NCBI RefSeq assembly: GCF_028867705.1
Contig: NZ_CP066171.1
Coordinates: forward strand, 1,612,001 to 1,676,000
Reading direction: 5' to 3'
DNA: 64,000 nucleotides
Source of the DNA: Thermoleophilum album
GTDB lineage: Bacteria; Actinomycetota; Thermoleophilia; Solirubrobacterales; Thermoleophilaceae
Part shown: positions 36,502 to 43,603 of the stretch, piece after piece
Numbering within the stretch: position 1 is the stretch's first letter
How the letters are laid out: each line of letters starts with the position of its first letter
The notes under the pieces: model-generated
The model's database searches: none
Told to the model about the DNA's origin: nothing
Seen by the model: the letters and a program-made list of their open reading frames with translations, nothing else
Program-made: the position numbers and the translations under genes

Positions 36502-37773
36502 ATGAGCGCCGAGAGCATCCAGAGGGCGGTCCGCGCGCCGAACGTGCGCCGGGCACCGGCAGCGACGCGCCGTCACGGCTTGCTGCGTGCTCGTGCGTTG
36601 CTACGCGGTCGCGCCGCGCTTCTGTGCGCCGCAGCTGCCGCGGCGCTGGCGGGGTGCGGCGGCGCTGGCGAGGGCCGCCCACCCCAGCTGGGCGTTCGCG
36701 CCGGCGACGATGAGGCGGCTGCGAAACTTGGTTTCCCCGCAGCAGCGACGCGCAACACGGTGCGCGTCGGTGGCGGCGACGCGGTCGCCGACGCCGCCGC
36801 CGTGGCCCGCGTCTTTTACCCCGCCACGACGAGCGCCACGCGTCCGCGCGCGGTCGTGCTGATCGACAGCCGCCGCTGGCAGGACGCGGTGAGCGCGGCG
36901 CCGCTCGCCGGCGATCCGCTCGCCGCCCCGCTGCTGTTCGCTACCGGTGGCGACATCCCCGCGGTCACGCGCGACGCCCTCGCCAGTCTCAGACCGCTCG
37001 GATCGGATCTCGCCGACGACGCGCAGGCGATCGTGGTCGGCGACGGAACGCCCGCGCCGGCTAACCTCCGTGTCCGCCGTTTGCGGGGCGAAGATCCCTA
37101 TGCGGTCGCGGCCGAGATCGACCGCTTCGCGGCTGCTTTGCGCCGCAAGCCTTCGCCGCGCGTCGTGATCTTCTCGGGCGAGCGACCCGAGTGGGCGATG
37201 CCGGCGGCGGCGTGGGCGGCGTTCTCCGGGGACGCTGCGCTACCGGTTCGCGCCACGACCGTGCCGGCGCCGATCCGGCGCGCGCTCGCCCGCCGCGAGG
37301 GCGACGCCCAGATCTTCCTGCTAGGTCCCGAGTCGGTCCTGCCGCGGGGGCTCGAGCGCAAGCTGCGCAGCTTCGGACGGGTGCGTCGTGTCGGCGCCCG
37401 CGCGCGCAGCGCCGTCGATCTGGCGATCGCCTTCGCCCGCTACCGCGCGGGAGGCTTCGGCTGGGGCGTCGTCGTTCCGGGCTACAACCTCACCCTTGCC
37501 AACGTCGCGCGCCCCCTCGACGCCGCCGCGGCGGCGCTACTCGCTACCAAGGGGGTTTTCGCGCCGCTGCTCCTCACCGACCGTGCCGACACGCTGCCGC
37601 GAGCGCTCCAGCAGTACCTGTTGAGCATCCAGCCGGGCTACGAAGGAACGCCGCAGGACTCGGTCTACAACCGCGTGTGGATCCTCGGTGACGACCGCGC
37701 GGTGTCGATTGCCGCCCAAGCTCAGCTCGATCGCCTGGTCGAGCTCGTGCCGGTGCAACCGCAGGCTCCCTGA
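36502..37773 (+). CDS. Cell-wall-binding-repeat-2-like lipoprotein
   Basis: A 423-residue predicted surface protein. A hydrophobic signal ends in a lipobox (AALAGC) at about Cys52. The ATG at 36502 makes the N-terminal region long, so a later start, such as the TTG about 13 codons before the hydrophobic run, is possible. The mature part carries patterns of the CWB2 repeat: AVVLIDSRRWQDAVSAAPLA, DPLAAPLLFATGGDIP and later GVFAPLLLTDRADTLPRALQ. CWB2 modules bind secondary wall polymers in Gram-positive bacteria. No enzymatic domain is visible. Family call is from motif resemblance. Confidence 0.7.
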   Translation: MSAESIQRAVRAPNVRRAPAATRRHGLLRARALLRGRAALLCAAAAAALAGCGGAGEGRPPQLGVRAGDDEAAAKLGFPAAATRNTVRVGGGDAVADAAAVARVFYPATTSATRPRAVVLIDSRRWQDAVSAAPLAGDPLAAPLLFATGGDIPAVTRDALASLRPLGSDLADDAQAIVVGDGTPAPANLRVRRLRGEDPYAVAAEIDRFAAALRRKPSPRVVIFSGERPEWAMPAAAWAAFSGDAALPVRATTVPAPIRRALARREGDAQIFLLGPESVLPRGLERKLRSFGRVRRVGARARSAVDLAIAFARYRAGGFGWGVVVPGYNLTLANVARPLDAAAAALLATKGVFAPLLLTDRADTLPRALQQYLLSIQPGYEGTPQDSVYNRVWILGDDRAVSIAAQAQLDRLVELVPVQPQAP

Positions 37774-37776
37774 CGA

Positions 37777-37850
37777 GCCGCGCAAGCTCGTTGACGGCCG
37801 GCGCAAACTCGCTACCGCCCCGCGCAAGCGCCCCACAGCCCCGCGCGAAG
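37777..37850. repeat. Degenerate 20-21-bp tandem repeats
   Basis: About three and a half units built on CCGCGCAAGC occur right after the stop of the CWB2-like gene. Read in the frame of the next gene they encode heptads such as RKLVDGR and RKLATAP. They lie upstream of the chosen start of that gene. Confidence 0.6.
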
Positions 37851-37910
37851 GACCTGCCGCCGCGCGGCCGGCCGACACGGGGCGGGGCACTGCCGTAAAC
37901 CGCTGGCGTC

Positions 37911-37916
37911 TAACTT
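37911..37916 (+). promoter_or_regulatory. -10 box (TAACTT) close to the 90-residue gene
   Basis: TAACTT ends 8 bases before the GTG at 37925. The arrangement fits a leaderless transcript, as at htpX and the acetyltransferase gene. Confidence 0.45.
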
Positions 37917-37924
37917 TTGCGGCC

Positions 37925-38197
37925 GTGAGCGAGTACGAGCGACCCGACCGGCTGCGCCGCGAACCGACGATCGCCGACATTCACGAGCTCGTCGGCGCCG
38001 CCACCCCGCACTTCGCCCTGCAGATCCGCAACCGCATCCGCAACCTGATCGTTGGGCTGCCCGACGACCACCCCGTGCGCCAGGAAGGCGAGCGCTGGAT
38101 CGCCCACCTCGAAGAGGTCGCGCGTGGCGCCGAAGCACGGGGACCGGTCGTCCCCGGCGAGCGCGGGCTCAAAAGCTACGTCGGCGATCGCGTCTGA
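37925..38197 (+). CDS. Small conserved-looking hypothetical protein
   Basis: A 90-residue soluble protein with no motif I recognise. Its balanced composition (RREPTIADIHELVGAATPHF, ALQIRNRIRNLIVGLPDDHP, VRQEGERWIAHLEEVARG) looks like a helical domain rather than antisense noise. The GTG at 37925 is chosen because the upstream part of the frame is the tandem repeat. It converges on the acyl-CoA dehydrogenase gene at 38225. Confidence 0.6.
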   Translation: MSEYERPDRLRREPTIADIHELVGAATPHFALQIRNRIRNLIVGLPDDHPVRQEGERWIAHLEEVARGAEARGPVVPGERGLKSYVGDRV

Positions 38198-38224
38198 ACG
38201 GCGCTGCACTAGCGCCGCGACACT

Positions 38225-39229
38225 TCACGCCGCCAGCCCGGCGAGATCGGCCACGCGGTCGCGCAGCTCGCGCCCGCGCGCCCACAGGTGGGCGTCGGTG
38301 CGGGCGCGCTTGAGGAAGAAGTGGAGATCGTGCTCCCACGTGAAGCCGATGCCGCCGAACACCTGTAACGCCTGGGCGGTCGTGCGCCACCCGGCGTCGC
38401 TCGCGTAAGCCTTGGCCATCGCTGCCGCCAGCTCGAGCGACTCCGGTTCGGCATCGGCTGCCCAGGCGGCGTAGTAGGTGAGGGAACGGGCGCTCTCGGT
38501 CTCGAGCAGCATCTGCGCAAGACGGTGCGACACGGCCTGGTAAGCGCCGATCGGACGGCCGAACTGTTTGCGCTCGCGTGCGTAGGCGACGGCCATCTCG
38601 AGTGCGCGCTGGGCCACGCCGACGAGCTCGGCCGAGAGCGCGACCAGCGCGCGGTTGAAGCCGGGTTCGGCGTCGCCAGCCAATGGTTCCCCCGCGCCCA
38701 CTAGACGGACGCGTGCGTAGCGGCGCGTGAGGTCGATCGTGTCGAGCTCCTCAGCGGTGAACGAGCCGCGCTCGTAGACGCGGGCGCGCCCTTGCCCGAC
38801 CGCGACCACCAGCTCGGCCTCGGTTGCGTCGGGCACCAGCCGCCCTGCGCCGTTGTGCACCACCGCGAGCGTTGCAGCGAGCTCGCCACGCGCGATCGGC
38901 GCAAGCCAGCGCCGCCGCTGCTCTTCGCTCCCTGCCGACGCGATCACGAGACCAGCGGCGGCGCGCGACAAGAAGGGAACCGGAGCGAGCGCGTAGCCGA
39001 GCTCTTCGGCCAGGATCACGAGCTCGACGGTGCCAAGTCCCTGCCCCCCATACTCTTCGGCGACGAAGATCCCCGGCCAGCCGAGCTGGCACAGCTCGGC
39101 CCACGCTTCTTCGTCGTAGCGCCGGCCTTCGGCCAGCTCGCGCACGCGCTCGGCGCTGAAGCGCGCGGCGAGCAGCTCGCGCGCCGTGCGCTTGATCGCT
39201 TGCTGGTCGTCGTTGAAGTCGAAGTTCAT
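38225..39229 (-). CDS. Acyl-CoA dehydrogenase-like subunit lacking the catalytic Glu motif
   Basis: A 334-residue FadE-type protein. It has the N-terminal helices (ARELLAARFSAERVRELAEG) and GVAQRALEMAVAYARERKQF, then GGIGFTWEHDLHFFLKRA. The EGT-type catalytic segment of homotetrameric enzymes is absent. This is the pattern of one subunit of the alpha2beta2 dehydrogenases described for mycobacterial sterol degradation (ChsE/FadE pairs). The partner is encoded 4 bases upstream. Substrate is probably a bulky acyl-CoA; this is inference. Confidence 0.88.
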   Translation of the reverse strand: MNFDFNDDQQAIKRTARELLAARFSAERVRELAEGRRYDEEAWAELCQLGWPGIFVAEEYGGQGLGTVELVILAEELGYALAPVPFLSRAAAGLVIASAGSEEQRRRWLAPIARGELAATLAVVHNGAGRLVPDATEAELVVAVGQGRARVYERGSFTAEELDTIDLTRRYARVRLVGAGEPLAGDAEPGFNRALVALSAELVGVAQRALEMAVAYARERKQFGRPIGAYQAVSHRLAQMLLETESARSLTYYAAWAADAEPESLELAAAMAKAYASDAGWRTTAQALQVFGGIGFTWEHDLHFFLKRARTDAHLWARGRELRDRVADLAGLAA

Positions 39230-39233
39230 GTCC

Positions 39234-40370
39234 TCACCTCAGCTTCGGCAGCCCGAGCACGCGCTCGGCCACGATGTTCTTGAGGATCTCGGTCGTACCG
39301 CCCTCGATCGAGTTCGCCCGTGCGCGCAGAAAGCGGTAGACCCACGGCGAGTCCCACACGGGTCCGTCTTCGCCCCGCAGCTCGATAGCGAGCTCGGTCA
39401 GCCGCTGGCTGATCTCCGACCACTGCCATTTCGGCAGCGACCCCTCGGGGCCGGGCACGCCGTGCCGCTGGATCCGCGAAAGTCCCCGCCAGCTCGTTAG
39501 GCGGAGCGCCTCGACCTCGATCTTGAGCTGGGCGATGCGGTCGCGCACCAGCGGGTCGTCGGCGACCCCGCGTTCGCGTGCGAGCGCGACGAGGTCGTCG
39601 AGCATCAGGCGCACGCCGGCGGCGGCAGCTGCGCCGAGTCCTGAGCGCTCGTGCATCAGCGTCGTGATCGCCACCGCCCAGCCGTTACCCACGCCGCCGA
39701 CGACGTTCTCGTCGGGCACGCGTGCGCCCTCGATGAAGAGCTCGTTGAACTCGGCTTCGCCGGTGATCTGGCGGAGCGGGCGCACCTGCACGGCGTCCTG
39801 CTCCATGTCCATGATGAAGTAGGTGAGCCCCTGGTGCTTAGGTGCATCGGGGTCGGTGCGCGCCAAGAGCATGCACCACTTCGCCTTGTGGGCGTAAGTC
39901 GTCCAGACCTTCTGACCGGTGATCACCCACTCGTCGCCGTCGCGTACGGCGCGCGTCTTGAGCGAGGCGAGATCGGAGCCCGCTTCCGGCTCCGAGAAGC
40001 CCTGGCACCAGATCTCTTCGCCCGACAGGATTGGCTCGAGAAAGCGGCGCTTCTGCTCCTCGGTGCCGTGGTGGATGACCACCGGGCCGCCCATCAGCAA
40101 GCCGAGGATGTTGGCGGGCTGGGGTGCCTTCGCCCGCACCATCTCTTCGGAGTAGATCGCTTGCTCGATCACCGTCGCGCCGCGCCCGCCGTACTCGCGC
40201 GGCCAAGACACGCCGGCCCAGCCGCCTTCGTGCAGCTTGCGCTGCCAGCGACGGCGGTACTCGAACGCCTCGTCGGGATCTTCGGGTTCCGGGCCGGGAT
40301 GGTTGGCCTCGAGCCACGCACGCAGCTCGTCGCGGAACTTCTGCTCGGACGGTGACAGCGTTAGGTCCAT
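39234..40370 (-). CDS. Acyl-CoA dehydrogenase, probable catalytic partner subunit
   Basis: A 378-residue FadE protein. It has the substrate/FAD segment WCQGFSEPEAGSDLASL, the strand ITGQKVWTTYAHKAKW and the C-terminal RANSIEGGTTEILKNIVAER typical of FadE subunits in two-subunit dehydrogenases. The next dehydrogenase gene starts 4 bases after its stop, so the pair is almost certainly co-translated and forms a heteromer. It is divergent from the acetyltransferase gene. No palindromic operator like that of the other acyl-CoA genes was seen in its 80-base upstream region. Confidence 0.92.
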   Translation of the reverse strand: MDLTLSPSEQKFRDELRAWLEANHPGPEPEDPDEAFEYRRRWQRKLHEGGWAGVSWPREYGGRGATVIEQAIYSEEMVRAKAPQPANILGLLMGGPVVIHHGTEEQKRRFLEPILSGEEIWCQGFSEPEAGSDLASLKTRAVRDGDEWVITGQKVWTTYAHKAKWCMLLARTDPDAPKHQGLTYFIMDMEQDAVQVRPLRQITGEAEFNELFIEGARVPDENVVGGVGNGWAVAITTLMHERSGLGAAAAAGVRLMLDDLVALARERGVADDPLVRDRIAQLKIEVEALRLTSWRGLSRIQRHGVPGPEGSLPKWQWSEISQRLTELAIELRGEDGPVWDSPWVYRFLRARANSIEGGTTEILKNIVAERVLGLPKLR

Positions 40371-40438
40371 GGCGACTCCGAACTTAACGTTTCCTCTTGG
40401 TGTAAACCAGGGGTGCCGTCGTTAGACGTGGCAAGCGC

Positions 40439-40444
40439 TAGGGT
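40439..40444 (+). promoter_or_regulatory. -10 box (TAGGGT) close to the acetyltransferase gene
   Basis: TAGGGT ends 6 bases before the GTG start at 40451, so the transcript would begin at or next to the start codon. Confidence 0.5.
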
Positions 40445-40450
40445 GGTCGT

Positions 40451-41248
40451 GTGAGCGCGCTCCGCTCGATGGCGTCGCTGGGCTGGCGCCTGCGATCGCG
40501 CTGGGAGGTCGGCGGTGTGGCGGCGGTGGCCGAAGCAGCTGCCGCACGGGTGGGTATTAGCTCGCTTGTGCTCTTCGACCGCCCGCTGGCGAGCGACGAT
40601 CGCCACGGCGGTCCGGCGCCCAGCGAGGTTGGGAGCGAGCACGCCTTGTGCGACGGCGATGTCGTTTTCGCCCCGCTCGGCCACGACGACAGCTCCGCCT
40701 ACGCCGAGCTGCGACCGTTCCAAGGCGCGAACAAGCTCGCCCGCCGGCTCGCGGCGGGCTCGATCGGCATCGGCGCCTGGCGCGGCGGCGAGCTCGTCGG
40801 CGCCGCATGGTGGCATCCCGGAGAGGCGTGGATTCCCGAGCTCGGGATCCGGATCCCGCTGCCGCCGGGATGGGTTTACGCCTACGACGCCTACACCCGC
40901 CGCGACCAGCGCGGGCGCGGTATCGCCCGCGGCCGCGCCCTGGCTTCTTTCGCGCTCCTCGCCCGCGCCGGCTACCGCCACGGACTCTGTTACGTGCTGG
41001 CCCACAACCGTTCCAGCTTGCGCGTCGTCACCAGCGTCGGTTGGCGTGTGCTCGCGCGCGCCCGAGCCGCGACCCTGGGCGAGCGCACGGTCGTGCTCTG
41101 GACAGCGCCCAAGCAGCCGCCGCGGCTAGAGCGGTATCGCCGCGTCGGTGGCCGCTGGCCGCGGCCGCGATCCGAAGATCGCGACCGCGGCAGTGGCAGC
41201 GAAGTGCTGGCACGGCTCGCTGGCGTGCGCAGCGCCGCTCGCGCCTAG
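40451..41248 (+). CDS. GNAT-family N-acetyltransferase-like protein
   Basis: A 265-residue protein. The acetyl-CoA binding region is seen as YDAYTRRDQRGRGIARGRA (motif A, with the R-G-R-G-I-A loop) followed by AHNRSSLRVVTSVGWR (motif B). The first 130 residues are a divergent half, and the C-terminal 40 are basic and probably disordered. Substrate unknown. The start GTG at 40451 appears leaderless. The TAG stop shares its bases with the convergent thiolase stop (CTAG at 41245-41248). Confidence 0.8.
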   Translation: MSALRSMASLGWRLRSRWEVGGVAAVAEAAAARVGISSLVLFDRPLASDDRHGGPAPSEVGSEHALCDGDVVFAPLGHDDSSAYAELRPFQGANKLARRLAAGSIGIGAWRGGELVGAAWWHPGEAWIPELGIRIPLPPGWVYAYDAYTRRDQRGRGIARGRALASFALLARAGYRHGLCYVLAHNRSSLRVVTSVGWRVLARARAATLGERTVVLWTAPKQPPRLERYRRVGGRWPRPRSEDRDRGSGSEVLARLAGVRSAARA

Positions 41249-42444
41249 ACGCGCTGGATCAGCGTCGCGGTGCCGAGCCCGCCACCGCAGCACATGGTCA
41301 CGAAACCGATCTCGGCGTCGCGGCGCTCGAGCTCGTGGAGAAGCGTGGTGATGAGCCGCGCACCGGTCGAGCCAAGCGGATGGCCGAGCGCGATCGCACC
41401 GCCGTTCACGTTGACGCGGTCCATGTCCGGCTCGAGCTCGCGGCGCCAGGCGGCGACGACCGACGCGAACGCCTCGTTGATCTCGATCAGGTCGATGTCG
41501 TTGATCGTCATCCCGTTGCGCTCGAGGATCCGCTTGGTCGCCGGGATCGGGCCGGTCAGCATGATCACGGGGTCGACGCCGACCGTCGTCTGGTCGACGA
41601 TCCGCGCCCGCGGCTTGAGCCCGAGCTCGTCGGCCTTCTCGCGACTCATCAGCAACACCGCCGCGGCGCCGTCGGAGATCTGCGACGAGTTGCCGGCGGT
41701 CACCTTGAGGTTCTCTTCGCCGCCCACGTACGGCGCCGCCTGCGGGAAAGCGGGCTTCAGCTCGGCGAGCTTCTCGAGGCTGGTGTCGGGACGGATCCCC
41801 TGGTCGGTTACGTAGGTCGTGCCGTTGACTTGGAAGGGCACGATCTCGCGCTCGAAGCGACCCTCTTCGGTCGCCTGGTGGGCGAGCATGTGGGAGCGCA
41901 GACCGATCTCGTCGAGCTCGGAACGCGGGATCTCCCACTTCGCGGCGATCATCTCGGCGGAGATCCCCTGGGGCACGAGCGCGTAGCGTTCGAGCAGCTC
42001 CTGCGGCCACGGGGTACCGACGTCGTCGGCCCACTTGAAGCCGATGCCCATCGGGATGTGGCCCATGTGCTCGACGCCGGCACCGATGACCACGTCGTGC
42101 ACGCCGGCGGCGATCTGGGCCGCCGCGAAGTTCACCGCCTGCTGCGCCGACCCGCACTGTCGGTCGACGGTGGTGGCCGGCGTTTCGATCGGCAGCCCCG
42201 CTTGCAGCCAGGCGTTGCGCCCGATGTTGAAGGACTGCTCGCCGTACTGCTGCACGCAGCCGCAGATCACGTCCTCCACGAGCGAGGGTTCGATCCCCGC
42301 CCGTTCGATCACGGCCTTGTAACAGGCGCCGAGCAGCGCGTTCGGATGAACGTCCTTGTAGTAGCCCTTTTCGGGGTGGCCGCGACCGATCGGTGTGCGC
42401 GCGGCCTCGACGATCACGACCTCGCGTCCGGGACCGTTCCTCAT
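41245..42444 (-). CDS. Acetyl-CoA acyltransferase (thiolase)
   Basis: Cleaves 3-ketoacyl-CoA in the last step of beta-oxidation. It has 399 aa. The nucleophilic Cys lies in VDRQCGSAQQAVNFAA, the catalytic His in NGGAIALGHPLGSTGAR and the second Cys in MCCGGGLGTA. The DRQCGS context is the one I recall from the FadA5/FadA6 group used in sterol and ring degradation rather than the CASG context of fatty-acid thiolases. It is divergent from the 3-hydroxyacyl-CoA dehydrogenase gene and shares the operator region at 42.54-42.58 kb. Confidence 0.94.
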   Translation of the reverse strand: MRNGPGREVVIVEAARTPIGRGHPEKGYYKDVHPNALLGACYKAVIERAGIEPSLVEDVICGCVQQYGEQSFNIGRNAWLQAGLPIETPATTVDRQCGSAQQAVNFAAAQIAAGVHDVVIGAGVEHMGHIPMGIGFKWADDVGTPWPQELLERYALVPQGISAEMIAAKWEIPRSELDEIGLRSHMLAHQATEEGRFEREIVPFQVNGTTYVTDQGIRPDTSLEKLAELKPAFPQAAPYVGGEENLKVTAGNSSQISDGAAAVLLMSREKADELGLKPRARIVDQTTVGVDPVIMLTGPIPATKRILERNGMTINDIDLIEINEAFASVVAAWRRELEPDMDRVNVNGGAIALGHPLGSTGARLITTLLHELERRDAEIGFVTMCCGGGLGTATLIQRV

Positions 42445-42528
42445 CTCGCTCGTGCCTCCTCCCGACTGTCAGCCGTTGCGCGGCTTTTGGAACCTCCGCC
42501 CCGAGCACCGCCGCGCGCGCGTCGGCGC

Positions 42529-42580
42529 TAGGGTACGGTCCTCCTGACCGGCAGGTCAGCCATCTTGGCTGGCCAGCCAA
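42529..42580. promoter_or_regulatory. -10 box and two palindromic operators in the divergent thiolase/dehydrogenase promoter region
   Basis: TAGGGT at 42529-42534 is a plus-strand -10 box. Just after it come CTGACC-GGCA-GGTCAG (42544-42559, perfect 6-4-6) and TTGGCTGGCCAGCCAA (42565-42580, perfect 16-base palindrome). They lie between the divergent thiolase and 3-hydroxyacyl-CoA dehydrogenase genes. The second shares TGGCT/AGCCA halves with the site at 36338-36356. Confidence 0.7.
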
Positions 42581-42731
42581 ACATCTGCCGTCAGTTTACG
42601 GGATTCGTACGGCGCGAACGCCGCCCGCACCGCCCGGCACGCGTCGCCGCGCCGGTTGGCGTCCGAGCGGTCGCCGGCGTCCCGCGCGAACAGTCCAGCA
42701 CAGCGAAGCGAGCGAGAAACCAGGAGGAAAC

Positions 42732-43499
42732 TTGGCCGCGCAACAGGTGCAAAAGCTCGGCATCGTCGGGAGCGGAACCATCGGCGCCGGATTGGCACGA
42801 GCGGCGGCGGACGCCGGCATCGAGGTGCTGGTGTGGGCGCGCTCGCCCGAGCGGGCGCGCGAGCGACTCAAGCGCGACCTGCCGGTGACGAGCGAGCTCG
42901 CCGACCTCGCTGGCTGCGACCTGGTCGTGGAATCGGTAGCCGAGGAACTGGCCGTAAAGAGGGAGCTGCTCGGGCGCCTCGACGCGACGCTGCCCGGGGA
43001 CACCCCCATCGCCAGCACGACCTCTTCGCTGTCGGTGGCCGAGCTCGCCACCGCCAGCGGCCGGCCGGAAAGGTTCGGCGCCCTCCACGTCTTCAATCCG
43101 GTAGAGAAGATGAAGCTCGTCGAGCTCGCGTTTCCTGCCGAGGCGAGCGAGGAGACGCGGGCGCTGCTCAAGGGTGTGTGCGATCAGCTCGGGAAGGTCG
43201 CGGTTGAGGTGCCCGACGTGCCCGGGTTCGTCGTCAACCGCCTGCTCTTCCCGTACCTCTTCGACGCCGTCCGCCTGCTCGAAGAGACCGGCCTCGACCC
43301 GAAGTCGATCGACACCTGCATGAAGCTCGGCGCCGGCCACCCGATGGGGCCGCTGGCGCTCCTCGACTTCGTCGGGCTCGACGTTTCGGCTGCGATCGGC
43401 GAATCGATCGGGGTCGAGATTCCGCAGCGGGTGCGCGACCTGATCGCCCAGGGTCGCCTCGGGCGCAAGACCAAGGCCGGTTTCTACGAGTACGAGTGA
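42732..43499 (+). CDS. 3-hydroxyacyl-CoA (3-hydroxybutyryl-CoA) dehydrogenase
   Basis: NAD-dependent dehydrogenase of 255 aa, without a fused hydratase. The Rossmann motif is GIVGSGTIGAGLARAAAD, the catalytic His is in ALHVFNPVEKMKLVE, and the C-terminal helical domain has VPGFVVNRLLFPYLFDAV and HPMGPLALLDFVGLD. The TTG start at 42732 is favoured by CAGGAGG 4-5 bases before it; a GTG at 42747 is the alternative. It is divergent from the thiolase gene. The fused dehydrogenase/hydratase FadB is not found in the window. Confidence 0.95.
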   Translation: MAAQQVQKLGIVGSGTIGAGLARAAADAGIEVLVWARSPERARERLKRDLPVTSELADLAGCDLVVESVAEELAVKRELLGRLDATLPGDTPIASTTSSLSVAELATASGRPERFGALHVFNPVEKMKLVELAFPAEASEETRALLKGVCDQLGKVAVEVPDVPGFVVNRLLFPYLFDAVRLLEETGLDPKSIDTCMKLGAGHPMGPLALLDFVGLDVSAAIGESIGVEIPQRVRDLIAQGRLGRKTKAGFYEYE

Positions 43500-43540
43500 G
43501 CGACACGCGCACGGCGTGGACGGCTCCGACTAGACAGAGC

Positions 43541-43569
43541 GCTGGGGGCCGGCGGAGCCGGCCCCCAGC
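43541..43569. terminator. Bidirectional hairpin terminator between convergent genes
   Basis: GCTGGGGGCCGGC (43541-43553) pairs perfectly over 13 bp with 43557-43569 around a GGA loop. TTGGTT follows on the plus strand. It separates the 3-hydroxyacyl-CoA dehydrogenase gene from the convergent NirK-like gene. Confidence 0.85.
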
Positions 43570-43603
43570 TTGGTTCGGGGTGGATCGGAGGTCGACCGGG
43601 GCG

